DNA of 64,000 nt, from NCBI RefSeq assembly GCF_000024345.1, contig NC_013729.1, forward strand, positions 1,426,001 through 1,490,000. Direction: 5' to 3'. Positions 42,624 to 50,305 of the stretch are shown here, piece by piece (within the stretch, counting starts at the first letter, position 1; the number at the start of each line of letters is the position of its first letter). Under the pieces are notes generated by a model, which saw nothing but the letters and a program-made list of their open reading frames with translations, was not told the origin of the DNA and made no database searches. The stretch comes from Kribbella flavida DSM 17836 (lineage in GTDB: Bacteria > Actinomycetota > Actinomycetes > Propionibacteriales > Kribbellaceae). The position numbers and the translations under genes were made by a program.

Positions 42624-44237
42624 ATGCGTGCGACGCGATCCCTGCGACTGACCCTGACCGCGGTGACAGGCCTGGCCCTGTTCGTGCCGCTGGTTCGGAC
42701 TCCCTGGAGCGACCCGGCCCCGGCCGGCGCCGCGCCGCGGTCCGAGTACGCCGTCGAGCCGTCGTACCAGGAGCTGCCGTTGCAGCCGTCGTCCGGCGCC
42801 CGGATCAGCAGCGCCGTCGCGCGGACGCGGCAGTTCGGCATGGTCGGGGTGACCTGGCCGTACCGGAAGAGTTCCGCGCGGGTGGAGGCGAAGATCCGGG
42901 TCCAGCGCAACGGGTCCTGGACCGCCTGGCAGCGGTTGCCGGTCGAGGACGAGCACGGGCCGGGGGACTCCGAGGGCCGGCCGCGGTCGGGCACCGAGCC
43001 GCTGTGGGTCGGCAGCGCCGAGGGCGTGCAGGCGGCGGTGACCGCCACGGACGGTACGCAGGTCACCGACGCGAAGGTGGTCCTGATCCAGCCCGGCGCC
43101 CGCGCGACCGACGCCGCCCCTCCGCCCGCCCGGGAGACCGAGCAGGTGCCGGGACGCGACGCCGGCCGGGCGCCGTACCCGATCCCGCGCATCATCGGCC
43201 GGCCGGGCTGGGGCGCCGACGAGCGGCTGCGCGCGCACAACGGCGCCGCCTGCGCGAAGCCGAAGTACACCAGCACCGTGCAGGCCGCGTTCGTGCACCA
43301 CACCGCCGATCGGTCCGACTACACCAGCGCGCAGGTGCCGGCGATGATCCGCGCGATGTACACCTACCACGTGAAGAGCCGCGGCTGGTGCGACCTCGGC
43401 TACAACTTCCTGGTCGACCGGTTCGGCCGGACCTGGGAGGGCCGGTACGGCGGCATGCAGCTGCCGGTGCTCGGCGCGCACACCAGCGCGTTCAACGCGA
43501 ACTCCTTCGGCGTCTCGCTGATCGGCAACTTCGAGCAGGCCGTACCGACCACGTCGATGCTGGAGGCAACGGCTCGGGTGATCGCCTGGAAGCTCGACGC
43601 GAACTACCGGTCGCCGGTGTCGACCGTCGTGCTCGCCGGCAGCAGGCTGAACACGGTGTCCGGGCACCGCGACGCCAAGGCGACCGCGTGTCCGGGCAAC
43701 AACCTGTACTCCAGGCTCGGCTGGCTGAGGCAACGGGCGCACGCCTTGATGGGCAAGAGCATCTCGACCGAGATCTACCAGTACGCGCAGCAGCTCGGCG
43801 GCTACCGCGCGATCGGTCAGCCGTTCTGGGGCGAGCATCCGACCCGGACCGGCCGCGCGACGCACTTCGGCGTCCGGGACATCTACTGGTCGGCCCGTAC
43901 CGGCGCGCACTCGGTGCACGGTGGGTTCCGCAGCCGGTTCCGGCAGATCGGTCCGGACTCGCCGCTCGGTCTGCCGGTCGGCGAGCAGCGCAACGGCAAG
44001 GTCAGCGGCAGCCGGGTCCAGCCGTTCCTCAACGGCGCGATCTACTGGTCGCCGCGGACGGGCATGTTCCCGGTCGCCGGCCTGATCTCCCGCAAGTACG
44101 GCGCTCTGGGCGCGGAGGGTTCCTGGCTCGGCCTGCCGACGTCCGGCGCGTACCAGGTGAACGGCGGGGTGCAGCAGCGGTTCGAGCACGGCCGGCTGAC
44201 CGCGAGCACCCGGACCCAGCAGGTCTACGTCTCGTGA
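42624..44237 (+). CDS. Secreted N-acetylmuramoyl-L-alanine amidase with LGFP repeats
   Basis: 537 residues. A signal peptide (RATRSLRLTLTAVTGLALFV) precedes a Pro/Ala-rich linker, an amidase_2/PGRP domain (about residues 190-370), then LGFP-type repeats. The zinc site includes His225 in FVHHTADRSDYTS and a later His in GHRDAKATACPG. The repeats are visible as FWGEHPTRTGRATHFGVRDI, LGLPVGEQRNGKVSG, FLNGAIYWSPRTGMFPVAG and LGLPTSGAYQVNG. It cuts the bond between MurNAc and L-Ala while the repeats bind the wall. GGAGG lies seven bases before the ATG, and TACTCT at 42574-42579 may be its -10 box. Confidence 0.9.
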   Translation: MRATRSLRLTLTAVTGLALFVPLVRTPWSDPAPAGAAPRSEYAVEPSYQELPLQPSSGARISSAVARTRQFGMVGVTWPYRKSSARVEAKIRVQRNGSWTAWQRLPVEDEHGPGDSEGRPRSGTEPLWVGSAEGVQAAVTATDGTQVTDAKVVLIQPGARATDAAPPPARETEQVPGRDAGRAPYPIPRIIGRPGWGADERLRAHNGAACAKPKYTSTVQAAFVHHTADRSDYTSAQVPAMIRAMYTYHVKSRGWCDLGYNFLVDRFGRTWEGRYGGMQLPVLGAHTSAFNANSFGVSLIGNFEQAVPTTSMLEATARVIAWKLDANYRSPVSTVVLAGSRLNTVSGHRDAKATACPGNNLYSRLGWLRQRAHALMGKSISTEIYQYAQQLGGYRAIGQPFWGEHPTRTGRATHFGVRDIYWSARTGAHSVHGGFRSRFRQIGPDSPLGLPVGEQRNGKVSGSRVQPFLNGAIYWSPRTGMFPVAGLISRKYGALGAEGSWLGLPTSGAYQVNGGVQQRFEHGRLTASTRTQQVYVS

Positions 44238-45445
44238 GGCGCCTCGTCTGTGCCGGCCTCGTGCTGGCGGTTCTGCCGAGCGGTCCGGCCGTCGCGCGCG
44301 AACCCGATCCGCCGGAGCCGGAGGCGGTGCACACGATCACCGGCCGGGGGTTCGGCCACGGTCGCGGGATGTCCCAGTTCGGTGCGCAGGGCGCCGCGCT
44401 GGCCGGCCGGAGCGTCCAGCAGATCCTCGACTTCTACTATCCCGGCACGACCACCGGCGAGGCGACCGGGACGGTCCGGATCCGGCTCACCCGGGACACC
44501 ACGGACGGCGTCCGGGTGGTCGCGGCGACCGGCCTGAAGCTGCGGGACCTGCGCGCGAACCAGGTCCACCAGTTGCCGACGGCCCCGACCCGGAGTCAGT
44601 GGTCGATCGACCCGCACGGTCAGCACGGCACCCGGGTCAGGTCGTTCGACGCGAAGACCCGGAAGTGGGCGCTGTGGCGGACCCTGCCGGGCATGGCGCA
44701 GTTCGAAGGGCCGGCTGTGATCGCGCTGGTCATGCCGAGCGGCGCGCAGGCCAGGTACCGTGGCGTGCTGCGATCGATCGATGCCGCGGGCGCGCACCTG
44801 GACACGGTCAACGCGTTGCCGATGGAGAGTTACCTGCGGGGCGTCGTGCCGCGGGAGGCGATCGTGAGTTGGCGACCGGCCGCGTTGCAGGCCCAAGCTG
44901 TTGCCGCGCGCACCTACGCGGCGTACCACCGCAAGCGGTCCGGGAAGCGGGCCTACGACCTGTGCGACACGATCGCCTGCCAGGTGTACGGCGGCCACGG
45001 GTCGGAGAAACCCGCCACGAACAAGGCGATCGCGGCGACGGCCGGACAGGTCCGGCTGTACCGCAACTCGCCGATCATCGCCGAGTTCTCCTCGTCCAAC
45101 GGCGGGGCGACGGCGGCCGGCCCGGTGCCGTACCAGGTGGCCAAGCTGGACGGCTGGGACGCCTATCCCGGCAACAAGAACCCGAACGCGAGCTGGACCG
45201 TGACCCGGACGAGCGCACAGCTGCGGGCGGCCTTCGGCGTCGGCGCGCTGAGCAGCGTGCGGGTGACCTCCCGGACCGGTTTCGGGCCGGCCGGTGGACG
45301 GGTGCTGCGGGTCGTCGCGGTCGGGGCCGCCGGCACCCGCACGCTCACCGGTGATCAGGTCCGGAGCAAGCTCAAACTCAAGTCCGCCTGGTTCACTTTT
45401 GCCGGGGTTCGACCACTTGATATGCCAACTGCTCCGCCAGAATAA
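44234..45445 (+). CDS. SpoIID/LytB-domain wall protein
   Basis: 403 residues. The N-terminus has a signal peptide (RRLVCAGLVLAVLPSGPAVA). The SpoIID domain follows, with GRGFGHGRGMSQFGAQGAAL (about residues 39-58), LPMESYLRGVVPREAI, then LQAQAVAARTYA, and a DTIACQVYGGHG segment. Proteins of this type are lytic or glycan-processing partners of amidases (SpoIID in Bacillus is a lytic transglycosylase acting with SpoIIP). The GTG overlaps the amidase stop (GTGA), so the two are coupled. No spore genes surround them, so the role is presumably in wall turnover or septal processing (inference). Confidence 0.85.
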   Translation: MRRLVCAGLVLAVLPSGPAVAREPDPPEPEAVHTITGRGFGHGRGMSQFGAQGAALAGRSVQQILDFYYPGTTTGEATGTVRIRLTRDTTDGVRVVAATGLKLRDLRANQVHQLPTAPTRSQWSIDPHGQHGTRVRSFDAKTRKWALWRTLPGMAQFEGPAVIALVMPSGAQARYRGVLRSIDAAGAHLDTVNALPMESYLRGVVPREAIVSWRPAALQAQAVAARTYAAYHRKRSGKRAYDLCDTIACQVYGGHGSEKPATNKAIAATAGQVRLYRNSPIIAEFSSSNGGATAAGPVPYQVAKLDGWDAYPGNKNPNASWTVTRTSAQLRAAFGVGALSSVRVTSRTGFGPAGGRVLRVVAVGAAGTRTLTGDQVRSKLKLKSAWFTFAGVRPLDMPTAPPE

Positions 45446-45491
45446 GTCCGGCCCGAGCCATTGACGCGTCCTCCTTGCGCCAGTTAGAACG

Positions 45492-45505
45492 TGACATCGA
45501 TGTCA
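45492..45505 (+). promoter_or_regulatory. Operator-like palindrome before the GH76 gene
   Basis: TGACATCGATGTCA is a perfect 14-base palindrome with a central CG, as expected for LacI-family operators. It lies 28 bases upstream of the GH76 ATG and immediately after a possible promoter (TTGACG at 45461-45466 and TAGAAC at 45485-45490, 18 bases apart). A repressor bound here would block the transcription start. No LacI gene is in the window, so the regulator is elsewhere. Confidence 0.6.
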
Positions 45506-45533
45506 ACCGCTGCCGCCCAGGAGGAGCACCTCG

Positions 45534-46721
45534 ATGCGCAGAAGAATTGGTATATCAACCAAGCTGGCCGGTGGAGTTCTCGCCGTCGCGATGCTCGGTG
45601 CCCTGCACGCCCCCGCGGCCAATGCCGCACCCGCTGCCGAGGAGGCGACCGGCCGGCCGGCGCCCGTCGGTGCGGCGGCCCGCGCCACCACGTCGTACGA
45701 GGCGCTGAACAAGTACTTCTCGGCCGGTCCGGGCCTGCTGCTGGAGGAGTACCCGAACCACCAGCAGAACCCGTACTCCTACATCTGGCCGTACTCCCAG
45801 GCCGCGGTCGCGGCCGAGAACCTGGCCGGCATTCCCGGCACCGGCCGCAAGTACGCCGCCGAGGCGGAACGCCGGCTCGACGGCTACGAGCCGTACTGGA
45901 ACACGACCACCACGCCGAAGGGCTACGACTCCTACCTGCGGCCGCCGCTGGGCCACGGTGGCGACAAGTTCTACGACGACAACGAGTGGATCGGGCTGCA
46001 CCTGATCCAGCACTACCAGCGCACCGGCGACCGTTCGTCGCTGGCCCGGGCCAAGGAGATCTTCACGCTCGTCGTGCACGGCTGGGACAACGACCCGTCG
46101 CACCCGTGCGCGGGCGGCGTCTACTGGACCCAGGCGCCCTGGAGCCAGGACCGCAACACGATCTCGAACGGCCCGGGCGCCGAGCTCGGCGCGCACCTCT
46201 ACCTGCTCACCCGGGACCGGTCGTACCTGACCTGGGCGCAGAAGATGTACGAGTGGGCCCGGAACTGCATGCTGGCCCCGAACGGGCTGTACTGGGACCA
46301 CATCGACCTGGCCGGCACCATCGAGAAGACCCAGTGGAGCTACAACCAGGGCGTGATGCTCGGCGCCGGCGTGCTGCTGTACAAGGCGACCGGGCAGGAG
46401 CGCTACCTGACCGAGGCCAAGGCAGTCGCGAACGCGTCGCTGGCGTTCTACGGCAGTGAGGACCGGCTCTGGAAGCAGCCGACCCGGTTCAACGCGATCT
46501 GGTTCAAGAACCTGCTGATCCTGGACTCGGTCGACCACGACCCGCGGTACAAGGCGGTCATGAAGGCGTACTCCGACCGGGCGTGGAAGGAGGCCCGCGA
46601 TCCTGCCACGGGCCTGTTCCACTTCGTCGAGGGACCGGTCCAGCTGCTGGAGCAGGCCGGCATGGTCCAGATCGACGCGCTGCTCGCCTGGCCCCGCAGT
46701 CGCTACGACGAGCTCGCCTGA
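45534..46721 (+). CDS. Secreted GH76 alpha-1,6-mannanase-like glycosidase
   Basis: 395 residues. A signal peptide (RRRIGISTKLAGGVLAVAML, then ANA-AP) is followed by a glycoside hydrolase family 76 (alpha/alpha)6 barrel. The catalytic Asp pair is Asp148-Asp149 in KFYDDNEWIG. Repeated Trp/Tyr/Asn positions typical of mannan-binding clefts include GGVYWTQAPWSQDRN and TQWSYNQGVMLGA. The enzyme would hydrolyse alpha-1,6-mannan from yeast or actinobacterial glycans. GGAGGAG precedes the ATG, and a LacI-like palindrome precedes that. The C-terminal terminator follows five bases after the stop. Confidence 0.88.
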   Translation: MRRRIGISTKLAGGVLAVAMLGALHAPAANAAPAAEEATGRPAPVGAAARATTSYEALNKYFSAGPGLLLEEYPNHQQNPYSYIWPYSQAAVAAENLAGIPGTGRKYAAEAERRLDGYEPYWNTTTTPKGYDSYLRPPLGHGGDKFYDDNEWIGLHLIQHYQRTGDRSSLARAKEIFTLVVHGWDNDPSHPCAGGVYWTQAPWSQDRNTISNGPGAELGAHLYLLTRDRSYLTWAQKMYEWARNCMLAPNGLYWDHIDLAGTIEKTQWSYNQGVMLGAGVLLYKATGQERYLTEAKAVANASLAFYGSEDRLWKQPTRFNAIWFKNLLILDSVDHDPRYKAVMKAYSDRAWKEARDPATGLFHFVEGPVQLLEQAGMVQIDALLAWPRSRYDELA

Positions 46722-46726
46722 AACGT

Positions 46727-46769
46727 CCGAGGGCTCGGCCGAACCGCACGGGTTCGACCGAGCCCTCGG
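46727..46769. terminator. Bidirectional terminator between GH76 and cyclophilin genes
   Basis: 19-base arms 46727-46745 and 46751-46769 pair with one mismatch around a GCACG loop. It lies between the convergent GH76 and peptidyl-prolyl isomerase genes. Confidence 0.82.
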
Positions 46770-46780
46770 CTCGTCATGCC

Positions 46781-47674
46781 CTAGTTCTTGGCGGCCGTGG
46801 TCGCGGCCGTGATCCTGACCTCGGTACCGGGCGCGCCGTCGGTCGGGCCGTCCTTCGGGATCACCCCGGCGTTCGCGACCTTGTCGATCGCCTTCAGACC
46901 GGCCTCGTCGATGGTGCCGAACGCGGTGTACGCCGGGTCGAGGGCGGAGCCGTCGCCCCACACGACGAAGAACTGGCTGCCGTTGGTGTTCGGGCCGGAG
47001 TTGGCCATCGCGAGTGTGCCGCGGCCGTACTTGAGCTCCGGGAACACCTCGTCCTTGAAGCTGTAGCCGGGGCCGCCGCTGCCGCTGCCGCTCGGGTCGC
47101 CGCACTGCAGCACCTGCAGGCCCTCGCCGACGGTGAGCCGGTGGCAGATCGTGTTGTCGAAGTACTTCTGGTTCACCAGGCTGACGAAGCTCTTCACCGT
47201 GCAGGGGGCGAGCGCGCTGTCCAGGGTGAGTCCGAGGTCGCCGACACTGGTCTTCAGGGTGACCGCCGTGGTGCCGCTGGCCTTGACCTTGCCGTTCGCC
47301 GGCGGGTCGACCTTCTTCGCGGCCGGCTCGCTGCCCTTGGGGTAGCTGCAGTCCACCTCGGCCGGCAGCGCCGTCGGCCGCTTCGGCGGCGGCGCGAGCG
47401 CGGTCGGGATCGACTTCGGCTTGTTGTCCGGACCCGCGGTGGCCGGCAGCTCGGTGGTGGGCGCCGGCGACGGGGACTCACCCGCGACCGGCGTGTCCTT
47501 GCCGCCGGTGTTCGCCGCGATCAGCACCGCGCCGACGATCACCACGACGACCGACACGATCGCCGTGATCGTGATCGCGAGCATCCTGCGCTGCCGCGCC
47601 CGCTCCTGGGCCCGCTCGGCCTGCCGCTGCGCCTTCCGCGCCGCCAGCTGCTGCTGATGGGTCTTCTTGGACAT
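46781..47674 (-). CDS. Membrane-anchored cyclophilin-type peptidyl-prolyl isomerase
   Basis: 297 residues from the ATG at 47674, which has GGTGAGGAGTGAG upstream; a GTG 12 bases earlier is the alternative. A basic cytoplasmic N-terminus (about residues 1-30) and one membrane helix (TITAIVSVVVVIVGAVLIAA) precede a Pro/Ala-rich linker and a C-terminal cyclophilin domain (about residues 130-290). Signature segments include VKSFVSLVNQKYFDNTICHR, FKDEVFPELKYGRGTLAMAN and NGSQFFVVWG. The protein catalyses prolyl cis-trans isomerisation in exported proteins. Its catalytic Arg (HRLT) is in the usual place. Confidence 0.88.
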   Translation of the reverse strand: MSKKTHQQQLAARKAQRQAERAQERARQRRMLAITITAIVSVVVVIVGAVLIAANTGGKDTPVAGESPSPAPTTELPATAGPDNKPKSIPTALAPPPKRPTALPAEVDCSYPKGSEPAAKKVDPPANGKVKASGTTAVTLKTSVGDLGLTLDSALAPCTVKSFVSLVNQKYFDNTICHRLTVGEGLQVLQCGDPSGSGSGGPGYSFKDEVFPELKYGRGTLAMANSGPNTNGSQFFVVWGDGSALDPAYTAFGTIDEAGLKAIDKVANAGVIPKDGPTDGAPGTEVRITAATTAAKN

Positions 47675-47766
47675 CTCACTCCTCACCTGGAACGGGCCAA
47701 CGCTGCCCGGAACCTACCGCCAAACCCTGAGAATCAGCTGTTAATCGGTGCGGCACGCCACCGGCG

Positions 47767-48696
47767 TCAGCGCGGGTCGTACGCCTCCGGGCCGCCGTTG
47801 ACCGAGGTGAAGACCGAGTACAGCGACGTGGTCGCGGTGAGGAACAGGCGGTTGCGCTTGGCGCCGCCGAAGCAGAGGTTGGAGACGGTCTCCGGGACCA
47901 GCAGCTTGCCGAGCAGGGTGCCGTCGGGGTCGTAGACGTGCACGCCGTCGCCGGCCGCGCCCCAGATCCGGCCGGCCGCGTCGAGCCGGATGCCGTCGAA
48001 GGCGCCGTTGCCGCACTCGGCGAACAGCTCGCCGCCGGACAGCGCCGTACCGTCGTCGCTGACCGTGAAGACCCGGATCGTCGCCTCCTCGGTGTCGGTC
48101 ACGTAGAGCCGCGAACCGTCAAGGGAGAAGACCAGGCCGTTGGGCCGGTTGAAGTCGTCGGCGACCCGGGTGATCGCGCCGTCCGGACCGATCCGGTAGA
48201 CGTGGCAGCCCTCGGTCTCGATCTCGCCCTGGTGGCCCTCGTAGTCGCTGTCGATCCCGTACGCCGGGTCGGTGAACCAGACCGAGCCGTCCGGCCGGAC
48301 CACCACGTCGTTCGGGCTGTTCAGCCGGCGCCCTTCGTAGCCGTCGGCCAGCACCCGCACGGACCCGTCGTGCTCGGTCCGGGTGACCCGGCGGTTGCCG
48401 TGCTCGCAGCTGACCAGCCGGCCCTGCTCGTCCCGGGTGTGCCCGTTGGTGTAGCCGGCCGGCGTCCGGTACGCCGAGACCTGGTACGACGTCTCGTCCC
48501 AGCGCAGGATCCGGTCGTTCGGGATGTCGCTGAACAGCACGGACCGGCCGGCCGGCGAGTACACCGGTCCCTCCAGCCACCGCCCACCCGTCCACAACCG
48601 CTCCAGGTGGGCATCGCCCCGGATCCCGGTGAACCGGTCGTCCAGCTTCTCCCAGACAGCGGGAACCGTTCCGGCGAGTGGCTCGAGCAGGGACAT
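47767..48696 (-). CDS. SMP-30/gluconolactonase family protein
   Basis: 309 residues, a six-bladed beta-propeller of the SMP-30/LRE family. The metal site is suggested by EGPVYSPAGRSVLFSDIPND (Glu near residue 43), the conserved RRLNSPNDVVVRPDGSVWFT (Asn), and DDFNRPNGLVFSLDGSRLYVTD (Asn, Asp). Members hydrolyse sugar lactones such as gluconolactone. ATG 48696 has GAGGAG six bases upstream; the GTG at 48702 is too close to the same site. A GGGTGAC-N6-GTCACCC repeat lies in the promoter region. It is 9 kb from the polyol operon and is probably controlled on its own. Confidence 0.85.
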   Translation of the reverse strand: MSLLEPLAGTVPAVWEKLDDRFTGIRGDAHLERLWTGGRWLEGPVYSPAGRSVLFSDIPNDRILRWDETSYQVSAYRTPAGYTNGHTRDEQGRLVSCEHGNRRVTRTEHDGSVRVLADGYEGRRLNSPNDVVVRPDGSVWFTDPAYGIDSDYEGHQGEIETEGCHVYRIGPDGAITRVADDFNRPNGLVFSLDGSRLYVTDTEEATIRVFTVSDDGTALSGGELFAECGNGAFDGIRLDAAGRIWGAAGDGVHVYDPDGTLLGKLLVPETVSNLCFGGAKRNRLFLTATTSLYSVFTSVNGGPEAYDPR

Positions 48697-48713
48697 CCGC
48701 ACTCCTCACGATC

Positions 48714-48733
48714 GGGTGACAGCGTGGTCACCC
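48714..48733. promoter_or_regulatory. 7-6-7 inverted repeat in the divergent promoter
   Basis: GGGTGAC (48714-48720) and GTCACCC (48727-48733) are exact reverse complements six bases apart, extended by CGATC/GATCG with a two-base bulge. It lies 18 bases upstream of the SMP-30 ATG and about 90 bases upstream of the sigma factor gene. An operator for a dimeric regulator is likely; the regulator is unknown. Confidence 0.5.
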
Positions 48734-48823
48734 GCGATCGTACGGCGACAGCGCGCCGGACGGCCCCCTTGAACCTTTTCCGGGCGGACTCTCTCTTGCA
48801 GGGTGAGAGAGGGGAGACCGTCG

Positions 48824-49318
48824 GTGCGACGTGACGAGGAGTTCGAGCAGTACGCCAGAGCTCGGCAGCAGCGGCTGTTCCGGCAGGCTTACCTGCTGTG
48901 CGGTGACCGGGACAGCGCCCAGGACCTGGTCCAGGCGACGCTGCTGAAGCTGTACCGCGCCTGGCCGTCGGTCCGGCGCGCGGAACAGGTCGACGCCTAC
49001 GGGTACAAGACCATGGTCCGCACCTACCTCGACGGTGAGCGGCGCCGGCGGCGGGAGCTGGACTGGCACCGCAGACGGGATGCCGCCCGGCCGGCGCCGT
49101 CCGTCGACCTGCGGATGACGCTGCTGGCGGCACTGGCCGAACTGCCGGCCCGCGCTCGCGCCGTCGTCGTCCTCCGGTACTGGGAGGACCTCAGCATCGA
49201 GCAGACGGCCGACGCGCTCGGCTGCAGTCCCGGCACCGTGAAGTCGCACGCGTCCCGCGCGCTCGCCCTGCTGCGGGACCGCTTGGGCGAGGACTACCAG
49301 GCACTGTCCGCGAACTAG
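48824..49318 (+). CDS. SigE-family RNA polymerase sigma factor
   Basis: About 164 residues of the actinobacterial SigE-type small sigma-70 family. Region 2 contains FRQAYLLCGDRDSAQDLVQA then TLLKLYRAWPSV (about residues 21-52). Region 4 contains LPARARAVVVLRYWEDLSIE then LGCSPGTVKSHASRALALL (about residues 107-155). GTG 48824 is preceded by GAGAGGGGAGA; an in-frame GTG at 48803 would add seven residues that overlap this Shine-Dalgarno site. The next gene starts eight bases after the stop, with GGAGGAGA between them, and is probably its partner. Confidence 0.88.
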   Translation: MRRDEEFEQYARARQQRLFRQAYLLCGDRDSAQDLVQATLLKLYRAWPSVRRAEQVDAYGYKTMVRTYLDGERRRRRELDWHRRRDAARPAPSVDLRMTLLAALAELPARARAVVVLRYWEDLSIEQTADALGCSPGTVKSHASRALALLRDRLGEDYQALSAN

Positions 49319-49326
49319 GAGGAGAC

Positions 49327-50157
49327 ATGACGCTCGATCTCAAGCAAGGTCTGGCCACGTCGCTCGCCGACGTGGAGCCCATGCCCGACGTGGTGCCGAC
49401 CGTCCTGGCGGCAGGCGCCCGCTCGGTGCGCCGGCGTCGAGCCCTGGCCGGAGCAACAGCGGTGTTCTCGACGGTCGCTCTGGTGGCCGGGGCGGTGACG
49501 GTCGTGCCCGCGGTCCGGTCGACCATGCCGGTCGTGGAACCCGGCAGCACGCTCCGGTCGATCCCCCCGGTGCTCGAGTACGACGAGTTTCTCGACCACG
49601 TGGCGGAGACGTTGTCCGTGCTGCTGCCCGAGCGGTTCGGTGAGGTCCAGGTCGCGCCGGGCGGCGGCAAGGGAAACCTCACCGTGACGGCCGACGGTGC
49701 GACGTTCCCGCTGCAGGTGGAACTGCTCGAGCCGATGGCCGACTTCCCGTCCCCCGGCACCCGCTGCGTCCCGCCGACGCCGCTCGACAAGGGCACCGTG
49801 CGGGTGGAGCCAGGGGACGACGGATGTCAGGTGCGGCAGGTCCCGTCCGGAGGGCTCGCGATCGTGCGGCAGGAGAGTGGCGCCCAGCAGCAGACGGTGG
49901 AGAACGGCGTCACGGTGCTGCGACCGGTCCCCGGCGCCAAGATCTGGTGGCTGGTCGTCGACCACCACGGTCTCGGCCTGCGGTTGGCGCTCTTCCCGGA
50001 CGAGCAGGCCGGCATCGCGGCCCCGATCACCAGTGACGAACTGCTGACGCTCGCCGCCGACGAGCACTTGGAAGCGCTGCTCGACGCCTGGGCGTCGCAT
50101 CTGTCCGCCACGTACCGGTGGGTGCGTACCCCCACCACGCCGCCCACGCCGCGCTGA
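49327..50157 (+). CDS. Single-span membrane partner of the SigE-type sigma factor
   Basis: 276 residues. The N-terminal region contains a helix with MPDVVPTVLAAGARSVRRRR (about residues 19-38), a membrane helix (LAGATAVFSTVALVAGAVTV, about 40-60) and a large external domain of about 200 residues with two cysteines. The short cytoplasmic N-terminus and coupling to the sigma gene fit a regulator or anti-sigma-like partner, but I see no ZAS zinc motif or other named anti-sigma domain. The external domain has no recognised fold. GGAGGAGA precedes the ATG. Confidence 0.7.
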   Translation: MTLDLKQGLATSLADVEPMPDVVPTVLAAGARSVRRRRALAGATAVFSTVALVAGAVTVVPAVRSTMPVVEPGSTLRSIPPVLEYDEFLDHVAETLSVLLPERFGEVQVAPGGGKGNLTVTADGATFPLQVELLEPMADFPSPGTRCVPPTPLDKGTVRVEPGDDGCQVRQVPSGGLAIVRQESGAQQQTVENGVTVLRPVPGAKIWWLVVDHHGLGLRLALFPDEQAGIAAPITSDELLTLAADEHLEALLDAWASHLSATYRWVRTPTTPPTPR

Positions 50158-50305
50158 TCGTCACGTGGACACCGTGACCAGTCCTCAGACAGTTGCCGTG
50201 CCGGCGACCGCCTTCGGGCGGCCGTCCGCCGTGGTGTGACGCACAACCTGCCTTCCGGCCAGTAACTTCGTCCTACACTCAGGCGACGCCGAAGGGAGCT
50301 GCGCT

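Noticed and set aside
42624..45445. Sporulation locus
   Set aside because: Only the SpoIID domain points to it; no other spore genes are present, and such domains are common in non-sporulating actinobacteria.
48803..48823. Upstream GTG start for the SigE-type sigma factor
   Set aside because: The purine-rich ribosome site lies inside this extension and is correctly spaced for GTG 48824.
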